64,000 bases of DNA. It comes from Terriglobus saanensis SP1PR4. Lineage in GTDB: Bacteria > Acidobacteriota > Terriglobia > Terriglobales > Acidobacteriaceae. Below the pieces are notes generated by a model. That model saw only the letters and a program-made list of their open reading frames with translations, searched no databases and was not told the DNA's origin. The translations under genes and the position numbers were made by a program. Positions 44,205 to 53,600 of this stretch are shown piece after piece (the first letter of the stretch is position 1; every line of letters starts with the position of its first letter). The stretch spans positions 3,720,001 through 3,784,000 of the forward strand of contig NC_014963.1 in assembly GCF_000179915.2 (NCBI RefSeq). Direction: 5' to 3'.

Positions 44205-44627
44205 CTATCGCGCCACAATCTTGTAGTGCCGTATCCACCACCAGACGCCAAAGGCCAGCGCACCAAGCACCAGCACCATCAACACCACGCCTGCCCACTT
44301 CCACAGGTCGCTGTTGCGCCGCTTGCCTCGCTGATTGCTGACATTTTCGGCAAACTCGCTCCACTCCTGCTCTTCATGGCTGCGCACACCGGACCGCCGA
44401 CAGGCATCCATAAACGCGGAGACGGTCGCGTGCTCATCCAGATTGAGAAAGCGTGCGTAACTCCGAACGATTCCTTTATTGAAGACCCCACCCGGCAGCT
44501 CTCCAAACGCCTCTTCTTCCAGGGCGCGCAGGTGCCGTACGGTAATACGGGTCGCAGCGGAGATATCCTCTAACTGGATGCCCTGCCAGTTCCGTTGCTG
44601 CTTCAGTTCGCTTCCGAAATTCGCCAT
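44205..44627 (-). CDS. RodZ-like HTH membrane protein
   Basis: 140 aa from ATG 44627 (a GTG four codons upstream is also possible). N-terminal HTH_25 domain: FGSELKQQRNWQGIQLEDISAATRITVRHLRALEEEAFGELPGGVFNKGIVRSYARFLNLDE, with a basic stretch (GKRRNSDLWKW) and one C-terminal membrane helix (AGVVLMVLVLGALAFGVWWWI). This is the RodZ arrangement (HTH in the cytoplasm, membrane anchor), but the periplasmic domain is missing. A role in shape or curvature is only an analogy. Confidence 0.87.
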   Translation of the reverse strand: MANFGSELKQQRNWQGIQLEDISAATRITVRHLRALEEEAFGELPGGVFNKGIVRSYARFLNLDEHATVSAFMDACRRSGVRSHEEQEWSEFAENVSNQRGKRRNSDLWKWAGVVLMVLVLGALAFGVWWWIRHYKIVAR

Positions 44628-44773
44628 AGGATATGACACAGATGACCCAGTTCTGAAGACTTTATAAGATGTAAAGCGGGCCCGAAGTCTATATACGCCA
44701 TCATCGGAAGAATAGTGGACACCTTTAGGTGGGTCAAAAGAATCCGCACAAAAGTAACCTATTTAGCTTTTCT

Positions 44774-44790
44774 AATTTGAGCGCAAGATT
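44774..44790 (+). promoter_or_regulatory. Candidate Ada box upstream of ada
   Basis: AATTTGAGCGCAAGATT resembles the E. coli ada operator as I recall it (AATTAAAGCGCAAGATT), with only two differences in 17. It lies 40-56 bases upstream of the ada start. No good -10 is visible, so the transcription start is uncertain. Confidence 0.4.
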
Positions 44791-44829
44791 CGGAGTGCTC
44801 CCCCATTCCTTCCGCTCGAAGATACTTTT

Positions 44830-45915
44830 ATGTCAGATCTCATGTTCAACCCGCCCACTACCGCACAGGTCTTCCCAACGCTTCTGCAGGATCCCCGCTG
44901 GCGCATGGTGCTGCAACGGGAACCCAGCAATGACTTTGTCTACGGCGTGACCACAACGGGAATCTTCTGCCGATCGACCTGCCCGAGCCGCCGCCCCGAG
45001 CCCGCAAACGTCCGCTTCTACAACAACGGAGCGCAAGCCCGGTCTGCTGGATTACGCCCCTGCAAACGGTGCCAGCCGGAAGATGACTCCCTTGCCCCAT
45101 CCGCTAAGACAGCTGGGTTGGTCGCGAAGGCCTGCGCCTATCTCGACCTGCAGAGCGACCGGACGGTGCCGCTCTCCAAACTCGCCGAGCATGTCGGTCT
45201 TTCGCCCTTCCATCTGCAGAAGCTCTTCCGCGCAACAGTTGGGGTCACACCGCGCCAATATGTCCACGCGCAGCGCATGAAGCACTTCGCGGAACAGATC
45301 GAAGCCCACTCCATCACCGATGCCCTCTATCAGGCAGGTTTCCAGTCCTCCAGCAGGCTCTATGAAAACGCCGCGCGCGACCTCGGCATGCATCCAGGCG
45401 ATCTCCGTCGCAAGGCCGCTGGATTGGAGATTCTCTACAGCATTGCAGCCTGCCCGCTGGGACGCGTCCTCGTAGCCACTACCGAGAAGGGCATCTGCGC
45501 CATAGCGCTCGGAGACACAGACGAAGAACTCCTCGCGGATCTCCAGAGACGCTTTGCCAAGGCCGACTTAGTTCCCGCTGACGACCAGGTAGCTCTCCAG
45601 CAGGTCATCGCCCTGATCGCCGAACCACAGGCGGCCCTGGCTCTCCCCCTGGACCTTCGCGCCACGGCTTTCCAGCTTCGTGTCTGGCAGCAGCTTCAAC
45701 TGATCCCACGTGGCGAGACACGCTCGTATGCCCAGGTTGCCGTTGCTCTCGGAAAACCGACCGCCGCGCGAGCCGTCGCACGGGCCTGCGCCTCCAACCC
45801 GGTTGCTCTCGCCATTCCCTGCCATCGTGTCGTCGGATCTTCCGGCGCCATCACCGGATATCGCTGGGGTGTTGACCGCAAGGAAAAACTGCTCGCTATG
45901 GAGCAGGCTCATTGA
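44830..45915 (+). CDS. ada: Ada: methylated-DNA-repair regulator and O6-methylguanine-DNA methyltransferase
   Basis: 361 aa. N-terminal methyl-phosphotriester domain with zinc cysteines Cys47, Cys51, Cys78 and Cys81 (FCRSTCPSRRP, PCKRCQP), then an AraC-type HTH (LSKLAEHVGLSPFHLQKLFRATVGVTPRQYV), and a C-terminal MGMT domain with the active-site PCHRVVGSSGAITGYRWG. It repairs methylated DNA and, once methylated, activates its own operon. The start may alternatively be ATG 44842. It is not followed by alkB, and the ada-alkB order is not kept. Confidence 0.93.
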   Translation: MSDLMFNPPTTAQVFPTLLQDPRWRMVLQREPSNDFVYGVTTTGIFCRSTCPSRRPEPANVRFYNNGAQARSAGLRPCKRCQPEDDSLAPSAKTAGLVAKACAYLDLQSDRTVPLSKLAEHVGLSPFHLQKLFRATVGVTPRQYVHAQRMKHFAEQIEAHSITDALYQAGFQSSSRLYENAARDLGMHPGDLRRKAAGLEILYSIAACPLGRVLVATTEKGICAIALGDTDEELLADLQRRFAKADLVPADDQVALQQVIALIAEPQAALALPLDLRATAFQLRVWQQLQLIPRGETRSYAQVAVALGKPTAARAVARACASNPVALAIPCHRVVGSSGAITGYRWGVDRKEKLLAMEQAH

Positions 45916-45972
45916 TCGAGCCCTGCTATCCTTAACCGTCAATCCAGGACGATCAACGAGGTTATACCGAAT

Positions 45973-47403
45973 ATGGCAACTGCAGCTCCCGCTACCACCC
46001 TTCCCTACAAAGTCGCAGACATCGCCCTCGCCGACTGGGGCCGTAAAGAGATCACCGTCGCCGAGCAGGAGATGCCCGGCCTCATGAGCATCCGCGCCAA
46101 GCATGCCGCCGCCAAGCCTCTCGCTGGCGTCCGCATCACCGGTTCACTGCACATGACCATCCAGACCGCCGTTCTTATCGAGACTCTCGTCGATCTCGGC
46201 GCGGATGTCCGTTGGGCTTCCTGCAACATCTTCTCCACACAGGACCACGCCGCCGCCGCGATCGCGAAGACCGGCGTTCCCGTCTTCGCCTGGAAGGGCG
46301 AGACGCTCGAAGAGTACTGGTGGTGTACCGATCAGGCGCTCAGCTTCCCCGGCGGCCTCGGACCACAGCTCGTCGTCGATGACGGCGGAGATGTCACCCT
46401 CCTCATCCACAAGGGCGTAGAGCTCGAGAATGGCGACCGCACCTTCGTGGACAATCCTGAAGGCAGCGAAGAAGAAGCCGTCATCAAGGCGATGCTGAAG
46501 CGCATCCTTGCGGAAGAACCGAAGCGTTGGAACAACGTCGCCAAGGAATGGCGCGGCGTCTCCGAAGAGACCACCACTGGCGTGCATCGCCTCTACGACA
46601 TGATGCGCGCGGGCAAACTGCTCATCCCCGCCATCAACGTCAACGACTCTGTCACCAAAAGCAAGTTCGACAACCTCTATGGCTGCCGCGAGTCGCTCGC
46701 GGACGGTATCAAGCGCGCGACCGATGTCATGATGGGCGGCAAGATCGCCGTCGTCTGCGGCTACGGTGACGTAGGCAAAGGCTCCGCACAGTCTCTCCGG
46801 GGCATGGGAGCTCGCGTCGTCATTACGGAGATCGATCCGATCAACGCCCTGCAGGCTGCGATGGAAGGCTACGAAGTTACGACGCTCGAAGACACGCTCG
46901 GCCGCGGCGATATCTACGTCACCTGCACCGGCAACGTGGACATCATCACCTTCGAGCATATGCAGAAGATGAAGGACCAGGCCATCGTCTGCAACATCGG
47001 CCACTTCGACAACGAGATCCAGATGGAGCGCCTCAACTCCGCTAAGGATGTAGAGAAGCTCAACATCAAGCCCCAGGTGGACAAGTACACCTTCCCCTCC
47101 GGTAACCAGATCTTCATTCTCGCCGAAGGCCGCCTCGTCAACCTCGGTTGCGCGACCGGCCATCCGTCCTTCGTGATGTCCAACAGCTTCTCCAACCAGA
47201 CCCTCGCGCAGCTGGATCTCTGGAAGAACAAGGACACCTACAAAGTCGGTGTCTATGTTCTGCCGAAGCTTCTGGATGAGGAAGTCGCTCGCCTCCATCT
47301 CGAAAAGATCGGTGTCAAGCTTTCCACCCTCTCCAAGAAGCAGGCCGACTACATCGGCGTGCCGGTCGAAGGTCCCTACAAGGCTGAGACCTACCGCTAC
47401 TAG
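45973..47403 (+). CDS. ahcY: Adenosylhomocysteinase
   Basis: 476 aa. Substrate part with [47 protein letters not shown], the [32 protein letters not shown]-binding loop, and [21 protein letters not shown]. The C-terminus ends with AETYRY, the conserved tail that caps the NAD site. It hydrolyses S-adenosylhomocysteine to homocysteine and adenosine, recycling the product of methyltransferases. No SAH riboswitch was seen upstream. Has its own strong terminator. Confidence 0.97.
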   Translation: MATAAPATTLPYKVADIALADWGRKEITVAEQEMPGLMSIRAKHAAAKPLAGVRITGSLHMTIQTAVLIETLVDLGADVRWASCNIFSTQDHAAAAIAKTGVPVFAWKGETLEEYWWCTDQALSFPGGLGPQLVVDDGGDVTLLIHKGVELENGDRTFVDNPEGSEEEAVIKAMLKRILAEEPKRWNNVAKEWRGVSEETTTGVHRLYDMMRAGKLLIPAINVNDSVTKSKFDNLYGCRESLADGIKRATDVMMGGKIAVVCGYGDVGKGSAQSLRGMGARVVITEIDPINALQAAMEGYEVTTLEDTLGRGDIYVTCTGNVDIITFEHMQKMKDQAIVCNIGHFDNEIQMERLNSAKDVEKLNIKPQVDKYTFPSGNQIFILAEGRLVNLGCATGHPSFVMSNSFSNQTLAQLDLWKNKDTYKVGVYVLPKLLDEEVARLHLEKIGVKLSTLSKKQADYIGVPVEGPYKAETYRY

Positions 47404-47420
47404 CCCCACCGCATCAACGC

Positions 47421-47452
47421 AGAAGAGGCCCTCCGGATGGAGGGCCTCTTCT
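47421..47452 (+). terminator. Rho-independent terminator after ahcY
   Basis: 14-bp perfect stem AGAAGAGGCCCTCC / GGAGGGCCTCTTCT with GGAT loop; starts 17 bases after the stop. T-tract is weak. Confidence 0.85.
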
Positions 47453-47496
47453 GATTACAGACATCAATTCTGTTCGCGCCACTTCCTCATCCACTC

Positions 47497-47629
47497 GTCA
47501 TCTCGACCGGAGCGACAGCTTTATCGTCGCGTAGCGGAGAGATCTGCTTCCTGCCTGTGCCCTGTAAAAAATTCAAACAATAAAATTCCCTGAACAGCAG
47601 GTTCCTCCGCTGCGCTGCGGAATGACAAA
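47497..47629 (+). repeat. Acidobacterial-type intergenic repeat fragments
   Basis: Between ahcY and the DUF4397 gene (about 250 bases without a gene) two repeat-like fragments are seen: TCATCTCGACCGGAGC ... GCGGAGAGATCTGC (47498-47547) and GCAGGTTCCTCCGCTGCGC ... GGAATGAC (47597-47626). The GCGGAGAGATCTGC end relates to GGAGGGATCTGC at 31211 and 50417. No ORF is present. Confidence 0.5.
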
Positions 47630-47706
47630 GTGTAGCGGATAACAAAACATTGGAATGACAAGTCTGCGGCATGACAAAATGGTGCAAATAAAACCCGCCT
47701 TGCGGC

Positions 47707-48453
47707 CTAACTCGTAGCCGTTGCCGAATCGTAGTCGTTCGCAGTAATCACCTGCACCGCAGGAGCTGTCGTAACCTGTGTATCCAGTAGCACGATCGTT
47801 CGCGCGCTTCCCTGCGGATAGGTGACGCTTGAGCCTGTGTACGTGGGTACCGTATCTGCTGAGACAACGGTTCCCGTCGGCAGGATATAGAGCTTGTAGG
47901 TCCCCACGGGCACGTTCAGGTAGCCCGTGTTGGTATCGAAGACGACGCCCGTGGCGATCGCGCTCGTCGTCAACAGAGTAGCGGAACTGGGCACAAGGTA
48001 AATATCCAGTGCGCCGATCTTGGTCGCCTCATTGAGAAAGCGAAGAGCAATCTGGCCCGAAGGTGCAGGTCCGCTCTGGTCCGCGAGCACCAAGCCTTCA
48101 AGACCCGCATTCACATTGCCCACCAGCAGCGTGAACTGCTTGCTGGCCGGAAGCGTCGCTTTGGTCGAGAGGACGGCCGTGGCCGATCCCGCTGGCTTGA
48201 CCTGCACTGTGTAGGTTCCCGGAGTGATCGCTACGTACGAGGTAATCGTCCCGAAGCCAAGGTTATATGCCAGGGCAGTCCCACTGGCATAAATGTCCAG
48301 GCCACCGGAGTCGGGACTCGCGTCGATGACCCGCAACTGCGAGAAGGTTGTGCTTCCGGTCACGGATCCGCAGCCCGTCATTGCGAGTGACGAGGCCGCC
48401 ATCACGGCAAGGCCGAGCGCTCGTACAACGGTCTGTCCCATTCTGGAAATCAT
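47707..48453 (-). CDS. DUF4397 domain lipoprotein
   Basis: 248 aa from ATG 48453 (a TTG at 48480 and an ATG at 48441 are alternatives). N-terminal lipoprotein signal: RALGLAVMAASSLAMTGCGS, lipobox before the Cys at residue 29. Two DUF4397 beta-domains follow: FSQLRVIDASPDSGGLDIYASGTALAYNLGFGTITSYVAITPGTYTVQVKPAG and ALRFLNEATKIGALDIYLVPSSATLLTTSAIATGVVF. Envelope-anchored protein of unknown function; family members are often surface-exposed and carbohydrate-related by context, which is not visible here. Confidence 0.87.
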   Translation of the reverse strand: MISRMGQTVVRALGLAVMAASSLAMTGCGSVTGSTTFSQLRVIDASPDSGGLDIYASGTALAYNLGFGTITSYVAITPGTYTVQVKPAGSATAVLSTKATLPASKQFTLLVGNVNAGLEGLVLADQSGPAPSGQIALRFLNEATKIGALDIYLVPSSATLLTTSAIATGVVFDTNTGYLNVPVGTYKLYILPTGTVVSADTVPTYTGSSVTYPQGSARTIVLLDTQVTTAPAVQVITANDYDSATATS

Positions 48454-48588
48454 CTGGAGGAAGCACCAGCCAGTGTGCAACGGTGCCTCTTCACTCTATC
48501 CGAATCTATCTGGCCCCACTACCGGAAAACGCTGAAACAGTACTGAAGGTACCTAAAGAAAGCGCCATTTGATATCACGAACGACCTG

Positions 48589-48855
48589 TTACGGCTTCGC
48601 AACACGATGCGCCACGATCCTGTCCTTGATCTTGTCGTAGGCTGTCTGCGGCAAAATGCCCTTCTGCACCAGCTGGTTCTTCATCGTATAAGGCCGTCCC
48701 TCCACAACGCGCCTCACGTAGGCGTCGCCCATGCCCGGCAGCGTCTTCAACTGCGCCGCCGTCGCCGTATTCAGATCCAGTAGCGCGTCGGTCGTCTGCG
48801 CCGCACTCCAAAAGCCCGCCAATGCCAGCACGCACACTGCAAACTGTTTCCTCAT
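48589..48855 (-). CDS. Secreted helix-hairpin-helix (ComEA-like) protein
   Basis: 88 aa. Signal peptide at 1-20 (RKQFAVCVLALAGFWSAAQ). The mature part LLDLNTATAAQLKTLPGMGDAYVRRVVEGRPYTMKNQLVQKGILPQTAYDKIKDRIVAHR is a HhH motif with the LNTA.AEQL..LPGIG pattern of ComEA. ComEA binds DNA during uptake and anchors it at the cell surface. Here the protein lacks a membrane anchor and is short, so a role in DNA binding is plausible but unproven. Divergent from the his leader, 86 bases apart. Confidence 0.85.
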   Translation of the reverse strand: MRKQFAVCVLALAGFWSAAQTTDALLDLNTATAAQLKTLPGMGDAYVRRVVEGRPYTMKNQLVQKGILPQTAYDKIKDRIVAHRVAKP

Positions 48856-48900
48856 CGGCCGTTCCTCCGCTTACATTGTCGCCAAAAATACGGGCCCACG

Positions 48901-48928
48901 TTGACACCCCAGAGAACCCCAAGATAAC
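48901..48928 (+). promoter_or_regulatory. Promoter of the his operon leader
   Basis: TTGACA (48901-48906), 16-bp spacer, GATAAC (48923-48928). A start near 48935 would put the leader peptide ATG (48941) very close to the 5' end. Confidence 0.5.
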
Positions 48929-48940
48929 CTTGAAGACAGA

Positions 48941-49018
48941 ATGAGCACACGCTTCCATCATCACGGACACCATACCCACGCTCTCAGCGTGCCGGCGTCC
49001 GTTGCTGTGAAGGCGTAA
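48941..49018 (+). CDS. hisL: Histidine operon leader peptide (attenuator), 25 aa
   Basis: ATG 48941 to TAA 49016-49018, too short to be noticed among long ORFs. Residues 6-13 are HHHGHHTH: six His in eight codons (48956-48979). Such a run is the hallmark of attenuator peptides: when charged tRNA-His is scarce the ribosome stalls there. The first pairing segment (CACGCT, 48977-48982) begins with the last His codon, so a stalled ribosome would cover it. No strong ribosome binding site is seen. The hisI gene follows after the terminator. Confidence 0.85.
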   Translation: MSTRFHHHGHHTHALSVPASVAVKA

Positions 49019-49092
49019 CACCGCTCACACAGATTCAACGTAACAAGACCCAGGCCCGCTGAAGCGCATAACCGCTGGCGGGCTTTGTTGTG
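48977..49092 (+). promoter_or_regulatory. his operon transcription attenuator with three alternative pairings
   Basis: Pause hairpin 1:2 is CACGCT/AGCGTG (48977-48982, 48986-48991). Antiterminator 2:3 is CAGCGTGCC (48985-48993) with GGCCCGCTG (49053-49061), 8 of 9 pairs. Terminator 3:4 is GCCCGC/GCGGGC (49054-49059, 49078-49083) with an inner AGCG/CGCT stem, then TTTGTTGTG. 2:3 excludes both 1:2 and 3:4, as required by the leader-peptide attenuation mechanism. The structure comes from manual pairing; no folding program was run. Confidence 0.8.
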
Positions 49093-49148
49093 TCCGCCGC
49101 AGAATGAAACCTAGCTTCGGCCACAACCACCAAAGGACACGGAAAGCA

Positions 49149-49490
49149 ATGTCAGACGCAATCAAGATCGACTTCGCCAAGATGGACGGCCTCGTCCCCG
49201 GCATCGTGCAGGACGCCACGACCGGCCAGGTCCTCATGCTTGGCTTCCTCAACGAAGTCAGCTACGCCAAATCCCTCGAATCCGGCTTCGTCACCTTCTG
49301 GTCGCGCACGCGCTCGAAGCTCTGGATGAAAGGCGAGACCTCAGGCAACCGCCTGAAGATCGTCTCCGTCGCAACGGACTGCGACACCGACGCCCTTCTC
49401 TTCCGTGTAAACGTGGAAGGCGACGGCCTCACCTGCCACGAAGGCACCGTATCCTGCTTCACCAAAAATATTCCTCTGGAGACCCTCTAA
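49149..49490 (+). CDS. hisI: Phosphoribosyl-AMP cyclohydrolase
   Basis: 113 aa from ATG 49149. [89 protein letters not shown] includes the conserved [10 protein letters not shown] loop and the CDxDxxxxxV/CHEG/SCF zinc ligands. It opens the purine ring of phosphoribosyl-AMP (third step). There is no HisE domain, and no hisE is seen in the window. First structural gene of the operon, about 60 bases past the attenuator terminator, with hisG 5 bases downstream. Confidence 0.96.
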   Translation: MSDAIKIDFAKMDGLVPGIVQDATTGQVLMLGFLNEVSYAKSLESGFVTFWSRTRSKLWMKGETSGNRLKIVSVATDCDTDALLFRVNVEGDGLTCHEGTVSCFTKNIPLETL

Positions 49491-49495
49491 ACGTC

Positions 49496-50371
49496 ATGGC
49501 AAACAAACTTAAACTCGGCATCCCCAAGGGCTCCCTCCAGGACGCTACCCTCGACCTCTTCAAGCGCGCAGGCTGGGAGATCTATGCCTCCGGACGCAGC
49601 TACTTCCCGACCATCAACGATCCTGAGATCGAGTGCATGCTCGTCCGCGCGCAGGAGATGGCCCGCTACGTAGAGACAGGCGCGCTCGATGCCGGACTCA
49701 CAGGCAACGACTGGATCCTCGAGAACAACTCCGACGTCGAGCGCGTTACTTCGCTTACTTATTCCAAGGCTTCGCGCCAGAAGGTGAAGTGGGTCCTTGC
49801 CGTTCCGGAGAACTCCACCTTCCAGAAGCCGGAAGATCTCGCAGGCAAAGTCATCGCGACCGAGCTTGTGGAGTACACCAAGCGCTACTTCGCCGAGAAG
49901 AACATCCCGGTGAAAGTTGAGTTCTCCTGGGGCGCAACCGAAGTGAAGCCGCCCATGCTCTGCGACGCCATCGTGGAAGTCACCGAGACCGGCAGCTCGC
50001 TCCGCGCGAACCGCCTCCGCATCATCGAAACCCTCATGGAGTCGGAGACGCAGCTGATCGCGAACAAGGCCTCCTACACCGACGAGTGGAAGAAGAAGAA
50101 GATCGGCAACCTTTCCATGATGCTCAACGGCGCGATCGCTGCTCTCTCGCAGGTTGGCCTGATGCTGAATGTGCCTAAAGCAAACCTGGACGCGGTGCTC
50201 AATGTGCTTCCAGCGCTCTCGTCGCCCACCGTCTCGCATCTGCGCGACAGCGACTGGGTCGCCGTAAATACGATCCTGGAAGAGGCTGTCGTGCGCGAAG
50301 TCATCCCCAGGCTGAAGGCAGCAGGTGGCAGCGGCATCGTCGAATACCCGCTGAGCAAAGTCGTCCTCTAG
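49496..50371 (+). CDS. hisG: ATP phosphoribosyltransferase (long form)
   Basis: 291 aa. [28 protein letters not shown], then [19 protein letters not shown] and an HisG C-terminal regulatory domain ([31 protein letters not shown] ... [19 protein letters not shown]). The length (>280) identifies the long, homo-hexameric form with its own ACT-like domain for histidine feedback inhibition, so no hisZ is needed. It commits ATP and PRPP to the pathway. A repeat of the GGAGGGATCTGC family lies between it and hisD. Confidence 0.96.
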   Translation: MANKLKLGIPKGSLQDATLDLFKRAGWEIYASGRSYFPTINDPEIECMLVRAQEMARYVETGALDAGLTGNDWILENNSDVERVTSLTYSKASRQKVKWVLAVPENSTFQKPEDLAGKVIATELVEYTKRYFAEKNIPVKVEFSWGATEVKPPMLCDAIVEVTETGSSLRANRLRIIETLMESETQLIANKASYTDEWKKKKIGNLSMMLNGAIAALSQVGLMLNVPKANLDAVLNVLPALSSPTVSHLRDSDWVAVNTILEEAVVREVIPRLKAAGGSGIVEYPLSKVVL

Positions 50372-50397
50372 CTCTTGTCACCCATTGCCCCTTTTTT

Positions 50398-50430
50398 TCA
50401 TCCCGTAGCGCAGCGGAGGGATCTGCTTTT
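50398..50430 (+). repeat. Intergenic repeat fragment inside the his operon
   Basis: TCATCCCGTAGCGCAGCGG followed by AGGGATCTGCTTTT (50417-50430) matches the right end of the element at 31191-31224 (GTCATCCCGCAGCGAAGCGA, AGGGATCTGCTTTT). It occupies most of the 120-bp gap between hisG and hisD. Confidence 0.75.
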
Positions 50431-50491
50431 CCCCTTAGCTGCGCTATAAGAACCACCGAAAGCAAATGGGGCCCAGCCCCGAGGTAAAGCA

Positions 50492-51814
50492 ATGAAGCTC
50501 ATCCACACCTTCGGCGAATCCAAAGAGCGCGCAGACAAACTGCTTGCCGAGCTCGAAATCCGCGGGGCCTCCAACACCGCCAAGGTGGACACGACCGTCC
50601 GCACCATACTGGCCGACATCCGCCATGGCGGCGACGCCTCTCTCATCGAGTACGCCGGCCGCCTCGACGGCCTTCGCCTCGGCTGTCCCGAGAAAGGCGA
50701 GCCCGACCAGTCCTTCCGTGTCACGCGTGAAGAGATGCTGGCCGCATGGAACGACACCGAGCCCGCGCTGCAGGCCGCCATGCGTCTCGCGCAGGCGAAC
50801 ATTCTTGCCTTCGCCGAGCGTCAGCTTCCCAAACCCTTCAGCTTCCGCCCCGTCGAAGGCATGGAGGTCGGACAGATCGTCCGTCCTCTCTCCTCGGTCG
50901 GCTGTTACGTCCCCGGCGGACGCTATCCGCTGCCTTCGACCCTGCTGATGACGGCCACCCCCGCGCAGGTCGCTGGTGTGAAACGCATCGTCGTCTGTTC
51001 GCCCAAGCCCGCGAAAGAGACCCTCGCCGCCGCGCATCTCGCAGGCATCACCGAGTTCTATCGCATCGGCGGAGCGCAGGCCATCGCCGCGATGGCCTAT
51101 GGCACCGAAACCATCAAGCCTGTAGACAAGATCGTCGGCCCCGGCAATCTCTACGTCACCGCCGCCAAGATCGCTGTCTCGCACGAGTGCGGCATCGACA
51201 TGCCTGCTGGCCCTACGGAGATCGTCTACACCTCGGAGATCGGTAACCCTGCAGGCATCGCCGCTGATCTCGTTGCGCAGGCCGAGCACGACCCTGAAGC
51301 CCTCGCCATCCTCATCACCACGCGCGAAGACCTCGCCAAGCAGGTCATCGCCGAAGCCGAGCGTCAGTCCGCAGACAACGAGATCGCCAAGCAGTCGCTC
51401 GCAGCGCAGGGCTACGCCTTCGTCACCGACACCATCGAAGAAGCGCGCACGCTCACCAACCGCCTTGCGCCCGAACACCTCACCGTGGACACCGGAGCGG
51501 ATCTGCGCTGGGTGCAGAACGCGGGTTCCGTCTTCATCGGCCATCACACGCCGCAGTCCATGGGCGACTACATCTCCGGCCCCAACCACGTTCTTCCTAC
51601 CGGACGCGTCGGTCGCATGCGCGCCGGTCTCTCCGTGCTGGACTTCGTGAAGATCATCACCGTGCAACAGTACACACGCGCGGCGCTGCACGAGATTGGC
51701 CCGCACACCATCACCCTTGCCGAAGCTGAAGGCCTGACCGCCCACGCTGAGTCCGTGCGTGTCCGCATGTTGCTCGACGACCAGGGCCAGGACCCCGAAG
51801 GGAAGATCCAATGA
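50492..51814 (+). CDS. hisD: Histidinol dehydrogenase
   Basis: 440 aa. VGCYVPGGRYPLPSTLLMTATPAQVAGVKRIVVCSPK, GPGNLYVTAAKIAVSHECGIDMPAGPTEIV, and the active-site GSVFIGHHTPQSMGDYISGPNHVLPTGRVGRMRAGLSVLDFVKI are the HisD signature, with the zinc-binding and catalytic His/Glu residues retained. NAD-dependent oxidation of histidinol to histidine (last two steps). The stop overlaps the hisC start by 4 bases. Confidence 0.97.
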   Translation: MKLIHTFGESKERADKLLAELEIRGASNTAKVDTTVRTILADIRHGGDASLIEYAGRLDGLRLGCPEKGEPDQSFRVTREEMLAAWNDTEPALQAAMRLAQANILAFAERQLPKPFSFRPVEGMEVGQIVRPLSSVGCYVPGGRYPLPSTLLMTATPAQVAGVKRIVVCSPKPAKETLAAAHLAGITEFYRIGGAQAIAAMAYGTETIKPVDKIVGPGNLYVTAAKIAVSHECGIDMPAGPTEIVYTSEIGNPAGIAADLVAQAEHDPEALAILITTREDLAKQVIAEAERQSADNEIAKQSLAAQGYAFVTDTIEEARTLTNRLAPEHLTVDTGADLRWVQNAGSVFIGHHTPQSMGDYISGPNHVLPTGRVGRMRAGLSVLDFVKIITVQQYTRAALHEIGPHTITLAEAEGLTAHAESVRVRMLLDDQGQDPEGKIQ

Positions 51815-52929
51815 GCGTTAATCCGCGCAAAGGCATTCTCAGCATGCCGGAGTACCACCCGCCACTCGCGGGCCGGAACGCCATGCGTCTCGACTTCAAC
51901 GAGAACACCTTTGCCCCTTCACCGAAGGTGCTCGAGGTTTTGCAGAGCACCACGCTCGAAGACCTCACCATCTACCCGGAGCGCGAGCCGCGCGAACGCA
52001 TCGCCGCAGCACACCTCGGGCTTGCGCCGGAGCATGTGCTGCTCACTAACGCCGTCGATGAAGCCATTCACCTCGTCACCTACACCTTCCTCAATGAAGG
52101 CGATGAGGTGATCTTCGCCGTACCCAGCTTCTTCATGTACGACGTGAACTGCATGGCCATGGGAGCGAACGTGATCCGGGTGCAGGCAGAGGATACGCTG
52201 GCCTTCCCCTACGAGCGCCTCCTCGCAGCCATCACGCCGAAGACGAAGCTCATCATCCTCTGCACGCCGAACAATCCCACGGGCACCACGATTCCGAGCG
52301 CGCAGATCAAGACCATCGCCGCAACCGCCCCGCATGCAGTGGTTCTTCTCGATGAAGCGTACTTCCACTTCTTCGGCGAGACGATGATGCCCGAGATCGA
52401 CACCATTCCGAATCTCGTCATCGCGCGCACCTTCTCCAAGGCCTACGGCCTGGCGAACCTGCGCATCGGTCTGCTCGCAACCAACACTGGACTAATGAAG
52501 CATCTGCGTAAAGCTGCGTCGCCCTACAACGTGAACGGTATCGCCCTCCGCGCGCTGGAAGCCGCGATGGAAGACACGACTTATCTCGACTGGTACTGCG
52601 CACAGGTCACCACGGGGCGAGACAAACTCGCAACAGCTTTGAAGGAGATGCAGATTCCCTTCTGGCCGTCGCACGCTAACTTCCTTCTCACGCGCATCGG
52701 GCCGAAGCATAAGCAGCTTATCGCCGCCATGCGCACGCGCGGCATCCTTCTGCGCGATCGCTCCTCCGACCCCGGCCTGCAGGGATGCGTGCGCATCACC
52801 ATCGGCGTGGAGGAGCAGTTAGAGAAGTGCATCGTTGCGCTCAGAGAATCATTAAGTGAAATCAACTGGACACCTGCCGACGCAAAAATTGTCGACACCG
52901 AAACCGAACCAGCGAGGGAATATGAGTAA
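51811..52929 (+). CDS. hisC: Histidinol-phosphate aminotransferase
   Basis: 372 aa. [20 protein letters not shown] at the start, [30 protein letters not shown], and the PLP-lysine motif [18 protein letters not shown]. Type I aminotransferase fold. It converts imidazole-acetol phosphate to histidinol phosphate. The C-terminus overlaps the hisB start by 8 bases, so translation is coupled. The histidinol-phosphate phosphatase is not in the window. Confidence 0.96.
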   Translation: MSVNPRKGILSMPEYHPPLAGRNAMRLDFNENTFAPSPKVLEVLQSTTLEDLTIYPEREPRERIAAAHLGLAPEHVLLTNAVDEAIHLVTYTFLNEGDEVIFAVPSFFMYDVNCMAMGANVIRVQAEDTLAFPYERLLAAITPKTKLIILCTPNNPTGTTIPSAQIKTIAATAPHAVVLLDEAYFHFFGETMMPEIDTIPNLVIARTFSKAYGLANLRIGLLATNTGLMKHLRKAASPYNVNGIALRALEAAMEDTTYLDWYCAQVTTGRDKLATALKEMQIPFWPSHANFLLTRIGPKHKQLIAAMRTRGILLRDRSSDPGLQGCVRITIGVEEQLEKCIVALRESLSEINWTPADAKIVDTETEPAREYE

Positions 52930-53587
52930 GTCCGCAAGCAAGACCGTGAAGAATACAGCCGCTCTACCCGAAGTCGTTGCCGTACCGAAGGCGCTCAAGC
53001 CCCGCACCGGCAGCGTAAAGCGCGACACCACTGAGACGCAGATTGCGTTGAAGCTGATCATCGATGGCCAGGGCGTCTACAAGGTCTCCACCGGCATCCG
53101 CTTCTTCGACCACATGCTGGAGCTCTTCACGCGCCACGGCGGCTTCGACCTCACGCTCACCTGCACCGGCGACCTCGACGTCGACCAGCACCACACCGTG
53201 GAAGACGTGGGCATCGCGCTTGGCGAAGCCTTCGACAAGGCCCTGGGCAACAAGAAGGGCATTCTTCGCGCGGGCTACTTTGTCATGGCCATGGACGAGA
53301 CGCTTGCCGTCGCCGCCGTCGATCTCTCAGGCCGCGTCGCTTACATCGTCGACGACAAGGTCAAGACCCGCCTCGTAGGCGACTTCCAGACCGAACTGCT
53401 CGCAGACTTCTTCGATGGCTTTGCCCGCGGCGCTCGTGCCAACGTTCACGTCAAGACGATGTACGGACGCTCGAACCATCACAAGATCGAAGCCATCTTC
53501 AAAGCATTCGCGCGGGCACTGCGTGGAGCCTGCTCACGCGATGAGCGCATGAAGGATTTGCTGCCCAGCACCAAAGGCTTGCTCTAA
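52922..53587 (+). CDS. hisB: Imidazoleglycerol-phosphate dehydratase
   Basis: 221 aa from ATG 52922 (overlap with hisC). An Ala/Lys-rich N-terminal extension precedes the fold. It has the manganese-site motifs [19 protein letters not shown] and [19 protein letters not shown], and the second repeat [27 protein letters not shown]. Monofunctional: no HAD-type histidinol-phosphatase domain. Catalyses the sixth step. The stop is followed by 13 bases and an unknown membrane-protein gene. Confidence 0.96.
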   Translation: MSKSASKTVKNTAALPEVVAVPKALKPRTGSVKRDTTETQIALKLIIDGQGVYKVSTGIRFFDHMLELFTRHGGFDLTLTCTGDLDVDQHHTVEDVGIALGEAFDKALGNKKGILRAGYFVMAMDETLAVAAVDLSGRVAYIVDDKVKTRLVGDFQTELLADFFDGFARGARANVHVKTMYGRSNHHKIEAIFKAFARALRGACSRDERMKDLLPSTKGLL

Positions 53588-53600
53588 AAATCGAAACTGA

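Noticed and set aside
46144-47409. 421-codon ORF antisense to ahcY
   Set aside because: Shadow of the ahcY coding frame without start signals or domains.
50444-51811. 455-codon ORF antisense to hisD
   Set aside because: Same reason: long antisense frames are common in GC-rich DNA, and the hisD protein explains the sequence.
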